From positions 62,001 to 126,000 of the forward strand of contig JAKEKT010000073.1 of the NCBI GenBank assembly GCA_021495925.1: DNA of 64,000 nucleotides, given 5' to 3'. The DNA is from Diplodia intermedia. Lineage: Eukaryota > Ascomycota > Dothideomycetes > Botryosphaeriales > Botryosphaeriaceae. This document shows, piece after piece, positions 1 to 11,419 of this stretch (position 1 is the first letter of the stretch; each line of letters starts with the position of its first letter). A program made the translations under genes and the position numbers. Below the pieces are notes generated by a model. The model had not been told where the DNA came from. It did no database searches and was given only the letters and a program-made list of their open reading frames with translations.

Positions 1-1604
1 CGGTCGGCGGCGGAGAGGGGGGGCGAGGTGGCGCCGAGTTGGCGGCGGACGGCGGTGAAGTCGAGTTGGTTGCGGGCGTCGTCGAAGGTTACTTTGGGCT
101 CGGACCGGCTTTGGGTGGCGTTGAACTTGACCGGGAGGTCGAGGTCGGGGAATCTGTGGTCGTGCATGGTCAGTGTGCGGGGATTGTAGGCGTGGATGGG
201 GTGGGTTTACAAGGCGTCGAAGCAGAGGGAGACGTTCAGGCCGGGTCTGCCGCAGGTCTTGAACACTTCGCAGCGCGAGTTGCATGTGCCGGTGGCTTCG
301 CAGGGCTCTTTCAGCGTCCAGTTGCTGGGCTGCAGGTTCATCCATGGCCCGTCGCCGCTAAAGTCCCATCCTTCTCCTTGCTTCGTGGTGTCGTAGTTGA
401 AGAGCGGCCGGTAAGTGCCGTTGGAGGTGTTGTTGTAAGCGTCCAGCATGTATTGGCTTTCGAAGAATAGGAAGGCACTGCCAGTCACGTTCTGCGTTGA
501 GTTGAAGTACTCCCAGAGCCAAGATCTCAAGCCGAGATTTACACTGCCGCCCTCCAACGGGCATATCTGTGTGCCATAACCGACGCTGCAGTTGAAGGGC
601 ACTAAAGGATAGTCGTTAAGCGAAGAACCGTCTCCGTTGCCTCGCTGGGTTTGCAGTCCTGGGGGACGAGCGCTAACACCAACCTGTCCGGTAAAGTTGA
701 CCAGGTTGGAATTCACGAAGAAGGTCGAGTCGACGAAACTTGGTCGAACGCAGGCAACTCTGGCATCAAACACCGTCGCAGCGCCTTCATAGTCCTGTAA
801 GCTGGTCCTCGTCTGTTCGGATGTGAAGGGAAGCAAGGCACGAACCAGCGGTCCGGTGTCTGAGATGTTTTCCGCCGGCTCGGGTGGATCCGAGTACTCG
901 GCGAATGTCTGATACCCGGAGGGCGTTTGGAGCATGAAGTTCTGGAACCAGGTTGCGGGCTCCTTACTCGTGCCATCCTTCCAGCCAAGGGCGACGTCGA
1001 TCATCTCAGGAGTGCCATGAATCTGGCCAGGGAGGACGTCAAAGAGTAAGATGGTGGAGCTGAAGTTTGCTGCCAAGGTAGTTACCGCCATCAAGAAGCA
1101 GAATGTGAACGCTTTCCATCCGTAAGTCCTCTTGACTTGACGTACGAAACTCCACAACGAAAGGAGGGGTCCTGAGTTGTTGTACCGCATCGTGGAGATT
1201 GTCAGAGACTGGCTGAGCGGAACGCCCCATCTCTCCATGGCCAACGACGAGAGCATCGATATTGCGACGGCTCCCGACGAGGATACAGACACCTGGATAG
1301 CCAAAGCCGCAAGCGCGACTGCCGAGCCAACGTAATCATTGAGGATTATCCATCTCCATGAGATTGAATCGCGGTCACCAAGCCAGAGGTGACACAGGAA
1401 AGCGAGCGCTATTGCGATGAGGACGAAAGCAACAACGAGGATGCCCAAGGAGTAAGGACCTATCCTCTTGATGAAAGAATTGCGATGTGCTGGTAGGGAT
1501 TTCTCTGTTGTGGATGTTGTCTGTGGTCGTGACAAGAGTTGGTAAGAAGCTGTGGAAGCTCTCCGGACCAGAGCATGGAACGATTTTCGTGGCGCTTCGG
1601 ACAT
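1..1604 (-). CDS. Multi-pass membrane protein of unknown function, 3' end cut by the window edge
   Basis: The start ATG is at 1604. The first exon (1604-211) encodes 464 residues plus two bases. A clear membrane helix lies at about residues 48-72, followed by hydrophobic stretches near 90-125 and 165-190, then a long, presumably extracytoplasmic segment with many N-x-S/T sites and paired cysteines. An in-frame TAA at 209-207 looks like the end but lies inside a 57-bp intron (210-154: GTAAAC donor, CTGAC branch point, CACAG acceptor). Splicing restores the frame, which stays open to base 1, so the gene continues outside the window. The architecture resembles uncharacterised membrane proteins that are numerous in Pezizomycotina. 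I cannot assign a function. Confidence 0.75.
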
Positions 1605-2719
1605 GGCTTGCGAGTAGCTTCTTGAGCGAAAGTTGACGACTTTCAGCAGGAAGGGCAGGACTTGTGTGAAATATGACTGATTTACAATATTAGCACGAAT
1701 GAGAGGTACACGTCAAGCATGCAGCGTTGATCTGCCGTTTCACCATGTCTGCAGCCAATGCAGAGCTGCTTTTCTTGCCACCAAAGGTTGGGCCCATCGT
1801 AGACCGGGGGCTGGTTGGCAAGACTCGAAGGATTCAGGATGACGTATCAACACGGCGCCTAATCGGGCAACTCCAGAACCCAATCTGACCTGGCGTGGGG
1901 GCCGTCTCATGTTGTGTCGGTACAATGCCTTGAGTCTTGCCTGTAGCTTGTCGAATGCTGGCTGCAATTGGATACCTGTTGGGGTCCCGGGGGTGATGAA
2001 ACCGCTTTCTAAATACTTTACCGGCAACCTTAAATTTAACAGGTCCGCAGACGCATGCTGTGATGGAGCTAAAAATAGCTGATCGGCGTAAGCTGCCAAG
2101 AGAAGACCCTTTTGACAAGAGCCTGCGCTGATTTCTGGGCCGTCATGCTTCGAAATGCAAATGATAGCTATGGCGAGACATCAGCATAAAAAAAAAAAGT
2201 AGAACATGCGTCTTGTTGATGCCATGTTTTCAGGTAGTGACAGTGGGTTGCAGTCCGCCATATCTTCCTGGTGATGACCAGTGTTCTGATTTGGCAGTTG
2301 TGGAAGTCGACGGCAATGGAATAGAATGCTTAGAGCAATATCGAAGATTATTATCCGTAGTTTGAACCGCCCTAAATGCCAAACCCACCGTAAGTAACAC
2401 CCATCACGGTAAGCATGCGAAGAGAGTGACAATTCAACGAAGAACTGCATGCACATCACACCAATGCCAAACGAACGAAAACAACAAACTTTGCCCAGGC
2501 ATTCAAGAAAGAAGTTAAAAAAAAAAAAAAGGACGACGGGGTATCTCCACGAGCTAATCCATCAAACAGGCCAACCAACATCCAAACGTCCCACACCACA
2601 CCACACCACACGCCGACAAAACAGCGCGCGGGCGGGCGGGCCTAACGCAATTCCAAAAAATAGCAACAAGAAAAGAACAAAAACCCAAACCACGACCAGA
2701 GACCTCTTTCACCCACCCC
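1605..2719. other. Intergenic, no gene seen
   Basis: This stretch holds the promoter of the membrane protein gene on its left and the 3' flank of the SFI1-like gene on its right. It is more AT-rich than the genes and carries two poly-A runs (near 2189 and 2518) that could relate to 3' processing. Two overlapping minus-strand frames at about 1740-2118 have no recognisable protein features. I see no repeat or mobile element. Confidence 0.6.
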
Positions 2720-5700
2720 TCACGGCGAACTCTCCCTACTACTACTCCGCCGATCATCCGCCTGCACCAGCGGACTACTCTCCCGATCCTCCCTGATATC
2801 CTCGAACCCGCCGAACCCGCCGACCCCGCCGCCGCCGCCCAACCCCGACGACGACGCCGCCAACCCCAATCCCAATCCCAACCCCACGCCACCACCGTAC
2901 GCGCCGCCGCCTCCTCTCGCCGACGACGACGACAATCTACCCCTACCTCTCCCCGTCGTCGCGGGAGTGTTGGTGTTGGCGTTGGCGTTGGCGTAGTACC
3001 CCTGCGCCGTCAACTTGCGCGAAAAGGGCGTGATGGCCGCCAGCCGATTCGTGGACGCCGGCGCAGCCGCGGCGGAAGGAGGAGGAGGGGGACCGGGTGT
3101 GGCCGCGAGCATGGTGCTGGCGCCGAAGTTGTGTTTCGTCGTCGTCGTCGTGCCGCCACGACGTGCGTCGCCGCCGCCGCCTTCGCCATCGTTGTTAGTG
3201 GTATTAGGGACCGCGAGCGCGGTGGCCTCATCGTTGTTGTCGTCGTAGTCGTCGTCGTTGTTGCCGTTGTTCGTCGTTATCGTCTTCCTCATTGCCGGCG
3301 GCGCGGTTCCGGGCGCTGCTCTGCCGCCGCCGAAGGTGCCGAACCCGGCCGGCGCGGCCATGGGCGTCGTGCTGCCCGTGTGGGTGTTGAGGGCGAAGGT
3401 CGAGTTGGAGTAGGCTGGCGCGCCGCGGCCGCTGCCGCCCGCGGCGGTGGAGGAATACGCGGGGGTCGCGGCGGGGGAAGTGAAAGACGGGACGTCACCA
3501 GCGGCGGGCGCAGCGGTGGCGGTTTGGGAAAGCGGGTGAGGAGGGCGGTTTTCGTTGTTGCTGTTGAGCGAGAGAGCTGCCAGTCTTGCCTTGACGGTGC
3601 TGCGTTTGGAGGGCGAGCGCAGGTACGCGGGCAGCGGGGTAGATGCGAAGGCGGCAGCGTCGGTAGGGTTCCTTATGGTCATGGCGAGCGGATTTGGCTT
3701 CTCGGGCGAGAACGAGCGGCCCGGTGGTCTGGGCTGGAGGATGGGGCGGTCCAGAACGTTGGGATCAAAGTTGAGCTTGAGCTTGAGATCGCCGACATCG
3801 AGCGCTGAGTCGAAAGGCGTCCAATGCTCGTTGCGAGCAATGTCAGCCTCGTTATCCACCTCCCTCTCTCCTGTGAGATCCAATAGGTCCTCGCTCCGCT
3901 GGTCAACCGCGACCGCCTGGTCCTCTCTGTCTTCGAGGACAAGCGCAGCTTGGAGTCTTAGATCTCTTCTTCTTTGCATATGCTCTGACCAATGCCTCAG
4001 CATGTCCCTTACATGTTTTTCGAAGTTCCGTCCCTCCAACGCGACGCCAGACTGTTTTTGCTGCTGTATCTGGAAAAGGCGCCAGTTGAGCTTCTTCAGG
4101 CACGCGCTTGCCTCAACCTCAACGTGCACCCTCATGAACGTGGAAGCCTTCTCCTCATTTCTAGAGATGTCCTGGAGCCTGGAACCCCAGGCACCCAGCG
4201 CGCGCGTAGCAAGCTCACGCCCACGGAAACCATCCGCAGTCGCCGCCATCTGGGTGACGGATACCATCTTGTCATGCCAGTGATCCAGCTGCCGCATCGC
4301 GTTCCCCAGAATGGCATTTTCCTGTAGTTCCTGCGCCTGGCGCTTCATGAACTCGATGGCCAAGGCCTTGCCCCTCCATTTCTCGAATGCACGCCTGGCC
4401 ATGGAAAGCTTGGTGCGCCTTCTGATGGTAGCATATGCCTCACGTCTCCGTATCTTCTGGGCTTGATGCGTGCTGTCCTTCCATCTCCTCAAGGCATGTG
4501 TTGTAACAGTGTAGAACTGCGCATCCGATCCCCACTGCTCAAGTTGCTGGAGATGCTGATGCCGCTCTAACAACTTCGGCCATGTTTTCTTCAGGAGAGA
4601 TGGCTCGTACAGTGCCAACGCTTCAGCTTCGCGTTGCTTCCGGCCTTCAAGAACGTAGTGAAGATGGCCCAGAGTCTTCCGCTTCAATCGCGTGTCTTGG
4701 AGGATGATGCACATGCGCTCAGCCCGTGCGAGGCGCGCATTCTGATCTTGAACCATTCCAGTCCAATCTCGGAAAACCCTCTCTTTTGTCCTGGCATCCC
4801 GGACTCGGATGAAAAGCGAGGCTCGAGCCTCAAGCAACCACTTGCGAAGAGATTCAAGCACGACGCGACCATCGATACGTGCCCTGAGCGCAGAGCAACG
4901 CAGGTTTTCGTTCCACGTAGTAAAAGCGTTGCCCAGGATCCGTCTTCGGTCGAGCCTGGTGGCCATTACGGATTGGTCGGCACGCACATGCCAGACGGTG
5001 AAGATCTCGTGTGCGCGAGACTGCACTACCCTTTGTGTCAATTGTCTCTCCAGTGGTCGAAGTTGCGCTTGTTTCTTGAGATTGCCGAACGCCTGCGCTA
5101 AGAGCTTTTGCTCCCTGAAGTTCTGCGCGGCGGGTTCCAGCGTTTGAAGGTTGAGCATCTTGTTCGCGATGAGATGGAACAACTTGCTCTTGATATCCCG
5201 CTGTACCATCAGGCCCACGGCCTCCTTCCTCTCTCTAATAAAGGCCAGCCTGTCGACCAACATCGTCCACGCCTTTAGCAAAAGCTTGTCCTCATACAGC
5301 CTGGAAGCCTTCCGTTCTGTGAATTCCCAGAAACAAGCCAACAAAGTGTCCTGGATGAGATTCGTCGCATGGGCAGTCTCAGCCACCTCTTCATTTTCTT
5401 TAATGGTATCGTACCTTCTCTGCCACTTGTTGAAGAACTTCTTGACCCTGAACCGGCGTATTTTCATCTTCTCGATGACAGTCTGTTCGTACCAAGCGTT
5501 CCACATCTTCTTCTTAAGAACGTGCTCACGAGCTCGATTGGTCAATGCGATGGCGTTCACCGTGTTGGTATGCCAATGGGTTAAAGACCGGTACATAGCG
5601 CACATATCAAATGCTCTTGCAACCCGCTGGTAGTTGTGCTCGTAGAATCGCTCCGTTTCCCGTTCGGCTCGCCGCGCCTTCACGGTCACGCTTAGCGACT

Positions 5701-6910
5701 CAAACGCAGCATCAGCGCGCTTTTTCTTGTTGAAGAGATCGGCGGCCTCTTCCATCTGCGCCTCTCGCTCGCGCAGGGCCATGGCCTGGTCATGCCACAT
5801 GCGCAACGCCTTCCGCGCCGCGAACAACGTCCTCGCGTACAGGAACGTGTCGGCGTCCGCCAGCATTTGCGTCGGCGACGGTCTGTACAGCATCTCCGGC
5901 GGGACGAAGTGATTTTCATCGGGGGCCGGGCCGGAAATGGACGATCGACGGGACGGCACCGTACTGAAATCGTCCACATCATAGAACCCGGGCTCGCGCA
6001 CGGGTCGTTGTATCTCCTCGGTCCTCGTGATCTTCAAGCTCCCTTGGGAGGACTGCGATCGAGCCCTGCTCCCGTGAGCCTGTCGACTGCTCCGCCGCGC
6101 ATGCTCCGCAGCGTGCAGAAGATTCTTTGAGCTCAGCCTCCTCCCTCGGCTCGGGAAGCCCGAATGCATGGCCGATGGCGGCGCAAGAGCAGCAGCGTCA
6201 TTCCGATCGCTTGAGCGACGGCGCCGTGGGAAGGCCGCGGTGTCAGACACCCTGCTGCTGGGACGCCTCAGCCTAGAGGGCGGTAGCACATCCGATGCTC
6301 TGCTCCTCGGCACCGCATCCTCCTCCTCTTCATCATCCGCGTCGTCGTCCCACCGCCGGCTCCGATGGAAGGTCGTATCGTCGAAGCTCGCGCGCCTGGA
6401 CAGCTGTGGGAGGCTCGGCGTTCCCGCAGCGGGGACATCCTCCCTTCCTCCGTAATCGCCATCGTAATCCTCCTCGATGGCCTCCTCTTCCACCACGACG
6501 CCCGCCGCGCCCCCCTCGTCGACCTCCAGCTGTATACCCATCTCGGCCAACAGCATTTCGAAGCGACCGTACAGGGTGCGCGTCCCATCATCGATATCGC
6601 TGGCGGCAATGGTGCTTGTGTCGACGCCGCGCATGCGCAGCAGGAAGCGGAAATACACGCGGTCCTGGTTCGGGTCGATGCGGCGGTCGGCCAAGACATG
6701 GTCGTAGGCAGTGAACAATGCGCGGTAGGGCGGGAGGGGCGTGGTAGAGGAGTGGTGCAGGCGCTGCGCCGTGGTGACGATGGTATACAGGACCTCGACA
6801 TCTTCGTTGCTGAGCGGGAGGTAGGTGTCTGCGTTGTAGGCAGGGCCGGGCTGGACGGGTTGTTGGTGCGGGAAGCGATGGTGGAGGTGCTGTCGCCGGG
6901 AGGAGGGCAT
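2720..6910 (-). CDS. SFI1: Sfi1-like spindle pole body / centrin-binding repeat protein
   Basis: This is a single 1,396-residue frame without introns. After a short globular N-terminus and a charged, Ser/Arg-rich linker (about 150-340), residues about 350-1000 contain some 18 spaced helical repeats with a conserved Trp and flanking hydrophobics, for example LTHWHTN, FFNKWQRR, AFTTWNEN, ALRRWKDS and MLRHWSEH. This is the Sfi1 repeat, each copy of which binds a centrin (Cdc31) in the half-bridge that starts spindle pole body duplication. The C-terminus (about 1050-1396) is low-complexity with several Ser-Pro sites such as RSPSKR, plausible CDK targets, and ends in a Gly/Leu/Ser-rich tail. In yeast Sfi1 the C-terminus is CDK-regulated, so the same is inferred here. 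The long glycine tail is unusual and probably lineage-specific. Confidence 0.88.
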   Translation of the reverse strand: MPSSRRQHLHHRFPHQQPVQPGPAYNADTYLPLSNEDVEVLYTIVTTAQRLHHSSTTPLPPYRALFTAYDHVLADRRIDPNQDRVYFRFLLRMRGVDTSTIAASDIDDGTRTLYGRFEMLLAEMGIQLEVDEGGAAGVVVEEEAIEEDYDGDYGGREDVPAAGTPSLPQLSRRASFDDTTFHRSRRWDDDADDEEEEDAVPRSRASDVLPPSRLRRPSSRVSDTAAFPRRRRSSDRNDAAALAPPSAMHSGFPSRGRRLSSKNLLHAAEHARRSSRQAHGSRARSQSSQGSLKITRTEEIQRPVREPGFYDVDDFSTVPSRRSSISGPAPDENHFVPPEMLYRPSPTQMLADADTFLYARTLFAARKALRMWHDQAMALREREAQMEEAADLFNKKKRADAAFESLSVTVKARRAERETERFYEHNYQRVARAFDMCAMYRSLTHWHTNTVNAIALTNRAREHVLKKKMWNAWYEQTVIEKMKIRRFRVKKFFNKWQRRYDTIKENEEVAETAHATNLIQDTLLACFWEFTERKASRLYEDKLLLKAWTMLVDRLAFIRERKEAVGLMVQRDIKSKLFHLIANKMLNLQTLEPAAQNFREQKLLAQAFGNLKKQAQLRPLERQLTQRVVQSRAHEIFTVWHVRADQSVMATRLDRRRILGNAFTTWNENLRCSALRARIDGRVVLESLRKWLLEARASLFIRVRDARTKERVFRDWTGMVQDQNARLARAERMCIILQDTRLKRKTLGHLHYVLEGRKQREAEALALYEPSLLKKTWPKLLERHQHLQQLEQWGSDAQFYTVTTHALRRWKDSTHQAQKIRRREAYATIRRRTKLSMARRAFEKWRGKALAIEFMKRQAQELQENAILGNAMRQLDHWHDKMVSVTQMAATADGFRGRELATRALGAWGSRLQDISRNEEKASTFMRVHVEVEASACLKKLNWRLFQIQQQKQSGVALEGRNFEKHVRDMLRHWSEHMQRRRDLRLQAALVLEDREDQAVAVDQRSEDLLDLTGEREVDNEADIARNEHWTPFDSALDVGDLKLKLNFDPNVLDRPILQPRPPGRSFSPEKPNPLAMTIRNPTDAAAFASTPLPAYLRSPSKRSTVKARLAALSLNSNNENRPPHPLSQTATAAPAAGDVPSFTSPAATPAYSSTAAGGSGRGAPAYSNSTFALNTHTGSTTPMAAPAGFGTFGGGRAAPGTAPPAMRKTITTNNGNNDDDYDDNNDEATALAVPNTTNNDGEGGGGDARRGGTTTTTKHNFGASTMLAATPGPPPPPSAAAAPASTNRLAAITPFSRKLTAQGYYANANANTNTPATTGRGRGRLSSSSARGGGGAYGGGVGLGLGLGLAASSSGLGGGGGVGGFGGFEDIREDRESSPLVQADDRRSSSRESSP

Positions 6911-7859
6911 TCGGTTTTCGTTAGGGTGTGAGATTGGGTGGTGGTCGGTTATCCTTCCGTAGAGTGTCGCAGTTGCTTCGGCTTCGTCGTCGTCGTCGCG
7001 ATGCGCTGCATGCGAGCGGCGTGGACGGAATTAGGGCGGTGGAGGTAGGGTGGTCGTGGCTCATGAGAGGACTCCAAGGCGCTCGAATCAAGGTACCAAG
7101 CATTAGCATAGGAAAGCAAAAAAAGATCGTGGAAGAATTGGCGCGTGCGGGGAAGCGTAGGTGTTGTGGTGTTGCGAAACAAAGGCCGAGACGCGTGCGG
7201 CCAGTGGAGCCGACCGACACGCGCGACAGCCCAGACTCTTGGCGTGTTTGGCGTGTTTGGCGCCGCAATCGATGATGTCGCCCGCCGAGACAGAACCATC
7301 TCCGCGATTCACTCGCATCCACCGCAAAAATGACAGGCCGGACACGTCCCATCGAGAAAGTCGCATCGGCCGCTGCCAAGTGCTCGGTTGAGGTATGACC
7401 CTGTCCAAGCCCTCCGAGGTACAGCACACCTGACTGCTCGCTCCAGAGCGCTGCCTACGGAAAATGCATCCTGATCGACTACAACAACGTTCACAAAGAC
7501 ATGTGCGCCAAGGAATTCCTGAGATTAAAAGACTGTTACCTGGTATACACATCCTGTCATTCGCATGGGGATACCGTTTGTCTAACTCGATCCCGTAGGC
7601 TGCAGTCAAGAAGTCCTAATGGAAGTGGCAAATCAAGCAATAGCTGAATGCAATATCCCTTAAACTTCCTGTGCTTTGAAGCGAAACAAGTCCAGCATGG
7701 TAAAATACTCCAGAGCAGGCTCAGAGCTCATAACGGGGCGTGAAGCATAAGGCATAAACTCAGTTCTCATTCAGAAAGATCTATCTACATCTTCCCTCAT
7801 CTTTTGTTTTTTCGTTCGCGTGGTACTTTTTCGTCCCATCTTCATCTAGGCAGCTCGCT
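6911..7859. other. Intergenic: SFI1 promoter and isoleucyl-tRNA synthetase 3' flank
   Basis: No protein frame here looks coding. The right half is the 3' flank of the isoleucyl-tRNA synthetase gene and the left half is upstream of SFI1. An ACGCGT (MCB-like) hexamer lies at 7191-7196, about 280 bp before the SFI1 start, but the same hexamer occurs elsewhere in the window, so it is weak evidence. Confidence 0.5.
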
Positions 7860-10800
7860 CTACAACTTCACCAATCTAAGCATGAACGTTGCCTTCTGCA
7901 CCTCCTGCTCCTCCTCTAGGATGAGCTCGCTGTTCTTCACCGCCTCCGGGCCCTTGCCCTCCACCTCCGTGACAACGTGCTTGTCCAGTGGTCTCCTCAA
8001 CGCCTTCTCCATCATGCTAGCGTGGCTCTCGAACACGCCCTCGAGTCCGACCTTGTCCGGGTCGCCAAGGATGCGGAACTGCATGCCAACGTCGTCGGTG
8101 GGCACAAGGCCGGCCTTCTTGCGCAGACGCTGGACACGGTTGATGATCTCACGCGCGATGCCCTCCTGCTGGAGTTCGGGGTACGTCTCGCAGTCGACGA
8201 TGATCAGGACATCGTTGTCTGTGTTGACCTCCTGCGCCTTCGACGCACCGTCCTCCTTGAGGCCACGCTTGACCACCAGGTCCTCGGGACCGAGCTCGAT
8301 GCCGTCGACAGTGATGCTGCCGGATTTGAGGTAGCCCTTGACATCGTCGCTGCTCAGCGAGGGCAAACCCTTCTTGACCTTGACAGCGTCCTTCTTGAGC
8401 TTCTTACCAAGGACCGCCCAGTCGGCCGAAACCGAGTACTGCACATTGTACTTGTCCTCATCAGCCGAGAGAATGAGGTCACGGACGTTCATCTCCTCGC
8501 AGATGTAGCCCTCAAGACTCTTGACGTCATCAAGGTACTGCTGGTCTGGGTGGATGATGATGATCGTCTTCAAGGGAGTCTTGAGGCCAATGTTGCGGCG
8601 TTCACGCGAAACACGGCCCAGGTCAATGACTGCCTGCATGCGGCCAACGCGACGCTCCACAGCCTCATCGAAGAGCTCCTCGCGAACCTCGGGGAAAGCA
8701 AGGAAATGCACGCTGCGCGAGTCCTCGCCGCGCAGGTTATCGGGAATGAGGGGAAGAAGGCGTTGGTAGATGTTGTCGGTGATGAAAGGAGTGAAGGGAG
8801 CGAGACCACGGATGAGTGTGAAGATGACATCGAACAAGGTGTTCAGAGCGTGCATGGTGTCGTCCATACCATACTCTCCCTTTAAGCGGCGACGGTTGAG
8901 CTTGATGTACCAGTTGGTGGTGTTCTCAATGAGGCCCAACAACCTCGGGACGACAGTGTACAGCCTGTAGCCATTCATCTCCTGGTTGACGAACTTGAGC
9001 AGACTCTGGCAGCTGGCCAGAATCCAACGGTCCATGACATTGGTGTTCGACTCTTGGATCTTGGGATCGAACTTGAAGTCAACGTTTGCCACCTTCTTCA
9101 GGAGAGCGACCTGCTGCTCGAAGAAGTTGTAGCTGTTCCATAGCGGCAGGAGAACCTTGGACACGATCTCCCTGACACCTGCTTCCTTGAACCTCAGGGG
9201 CTCAGCACGCACGACAGGGGAGTTGATCAGGTAGAGACGAAGGGCATCAGAGCCGTACTCGTCCATGATCTTTGAAGGATCAGGGTAGTTCTTCAACCTC
9301 TTCGACATCTTCTTGCCATCTTCCGCAAGGACAATGCCGTTGACGACACAGTTCTTGAAAGGAAGCTTGCCGAAGAGGTGGACACCAAGAACAGTCATGG
9401 TGTAGAACCAACCACGGGTCTGGTCCAAGCCCTCAGCAATGAAGTCACCAGGGAAGGAAGCGTTGAAGTGGTCCTGGTTCTCGAAGGGGTAATGCTGAGA
9501 AGCGTAAGGCATGCTACCCGACTCGAACCAACAGTCAAAGACCTCCGGTATTCTCCGCAGAACACCCTTGCCCTGCTTACTGGGGATGGTAATGTGGTCG
9601 ATGTGGTGGCGGTGGAGGTCAGTGATCTCGCCCTCGTAGCCACTCAACTCCTTCAACTCCTCGACGCTGCCTATGCAGACGACCTCCTTGAAGTCGTCAC
9701 TGCACCAGAGCGGGATGGGGGTACCCCAGTAACGGTTACGGGAGACAGCCCAGTCGCGGGCGTTGGCGATCCAGCTAGCAAAGCGCTTTTCCTTGACAAA
9801 GGAGGGAACCCAGTGAGACTCCTCGATGCCCTTGAGCATGTCCGGAATGATATCCGGGATCTTAACGAACCACGACGGGACGGCGCGGTAGATGAGTGGG
9901 GTATCAGAGCGCCAGCAGAAAGGATAACTGTGGGTAACCTGGCTGTCGACGACAACACGTCCAGCTGCCTTCAGGTGCTTGATGATGGCTCTGTCTGCCT
10001 CCTTTACATGCTGACCAGCGAAGTCGCGGACCTCAGCGGTGAAGAGGCCAGTCTCGTCCACCGGGTTCGGCGGCGGGCGCGTCTCGCTGATAATGCCCTC
10101 CTTGAGCGAGACAGCGTAATCGTCCTCACCAAAAGCCGGCGCGTTGTGGACGATACCAGTACCGCTATCGGCCGTGACGTAATCCGCAAGGCAAAGCTTG
10201 AAGCCAAAGTCCTTGAACTCGGCCTTAAAGTAGTCGAACGGCGGCTCGTACCTCCAACCCTCCATCGACTTGCCCTGGATTTTCTCCACAATCTTGAACT
10301 TGGCCTTCTTCGGGTCCTTGTAGAGTGTCTTCAACAGCGATTCGAGGAGGATGTAGTGCTTGCCCGACGCCTCGTCGAGGATCTTGACGTACTCGAAAGC
10401 GGGGTTGGCAGCGAGGCCGGTGTGCGAGGGCAAGGTCCACGGCGTGGTGGTCCAGGCAAGGAAAGCAGTGTTGGGGTCGTCGAGGAGAGGGAATGAGATG
10501 ACGACAGCGGGATCTTGGACATCCTTGTAGTTTTGCTGAGCCTCGAAGTTGCTAAGCGGGGTGTTGAGGGCGGTCGAGTAGGGCATGACCTTGAAGCCGC
10601 GGTAGACGGCGTTCTTGTCGAACAGCTGCTTGAAGACCCACCACTCAGACTCCATGAACTGCGGGTTCATAGTCTATGCAGGACGTCAGCAATTGGGACT
10701 TGGGGATCGCGCGCCGCCACGCACCTTGTAGTCATTGTCGAAGTCGATCCAGCGACCCAGACGGTCGATGGTCTGACGCCACTCGGCGGCGAAGCGCATG

Positions 10801-11153
10801 ACGATAGCGCGGCACTCCTCATTGTACTGAGCCAGACCCAGCTTCTCAACGGCATCCTTGCCGCTCATGCCCAGCTTCTTGTCGATCTCGTGCTCAATGG
10901 GCACGCCGTGGGTGTCCCAGCCGAAGCGACGCTCGACATAGCGGCCCTTCATAGACCAGTAGCGCGGAATGATGTCCTTGATGGTGGATGCGAGCAAGTG
11001 GCCGTAGTGCGGCAGGCCGGTGGCGAAGGGCGGGCCATCGTAGAAGGTGTAGGGCTGCTTGCCCTTGGAGAGCTCGACCTGGCGGCGGAAGGCGTCGATC
11101 TCTCTCCAGAGGGCGAGGATGCGCTCCTCCTCCTTGGGGAAAGAGATGGACAT
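7860..11153 (-). CDS. ILS1: Isoleucyl-tRNA synthetase, cytoplasmic
   Basis: This enzyme charges tRNA-Ile for cytosolic translation. There are two exons, 11153-10725 (143 codons) and 10673-7860, separated by a 51-bp intron (724-674 of the same 10-kb block: GTGCGT donor, CTGAC branch point, TAG acceptor). Without the splice the protein would lose its first 143 residues. The joined protein is about 1,080 residues, matching the family. The class I HIGH signature appears as HYGH near residue 50 within PPFATGLPHYGH, and the KMSKS loop as KMSKR near residue 597. The CP1 editing region lies between them, and a long tRNA-binding C-terminus with a beta-grasp-like end follows. No mitochondrial presequence is visible and the start fits the family (MSISFPKEEE), which supports a cytosolic enzyme. 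It lies 266 bp downstream of USO1 on the same strand. Confidence 0.96.
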
Positions 11154-11419
11154 GGCGATGTGGCGGCCTTCTGCGTGCCGAGCGGAGCGGGGGCTTCGAG
11201 GGCGCAAAAGACGTTGCGGGGCAAGCGTTGGTGTTGATGGTGGGGTTGCGCTCGACTGTCAAATTTCCGGCCGCGACGACACTTCCGGGCGGTGAGGGTG
11301 AGTCAGACCTGCGCCGATCCGCGGAGTCAGGCATCATCAGGCACACATGTCACGGCAGAGATCATCAGATGGCATGCATGGCTTTTTGCATTCGCACCGG
11401 CTCCACCATCGCCCTTGCC

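Noticed and set aside
1740..2118. Two overlapping minus-strand frames of 119 and 94 codons
   Set aside because: No domain, signal or splice continuation; neither is convincingly coding.
7191..7196. ACGCGT (MCB-like) element upstream of SFI1
   Set aside because: The same hexamer occurs near other unrelated genes in the window, so a cell-cycle role cannot be supported from sequence.
9378..10496. A 372-codon open frame on the + strand
   Set aside because: It is antisense to the isoleucyl-tRNA synthetase exon, whose motifs are unambiguous; the frame is an artefact of high GC.
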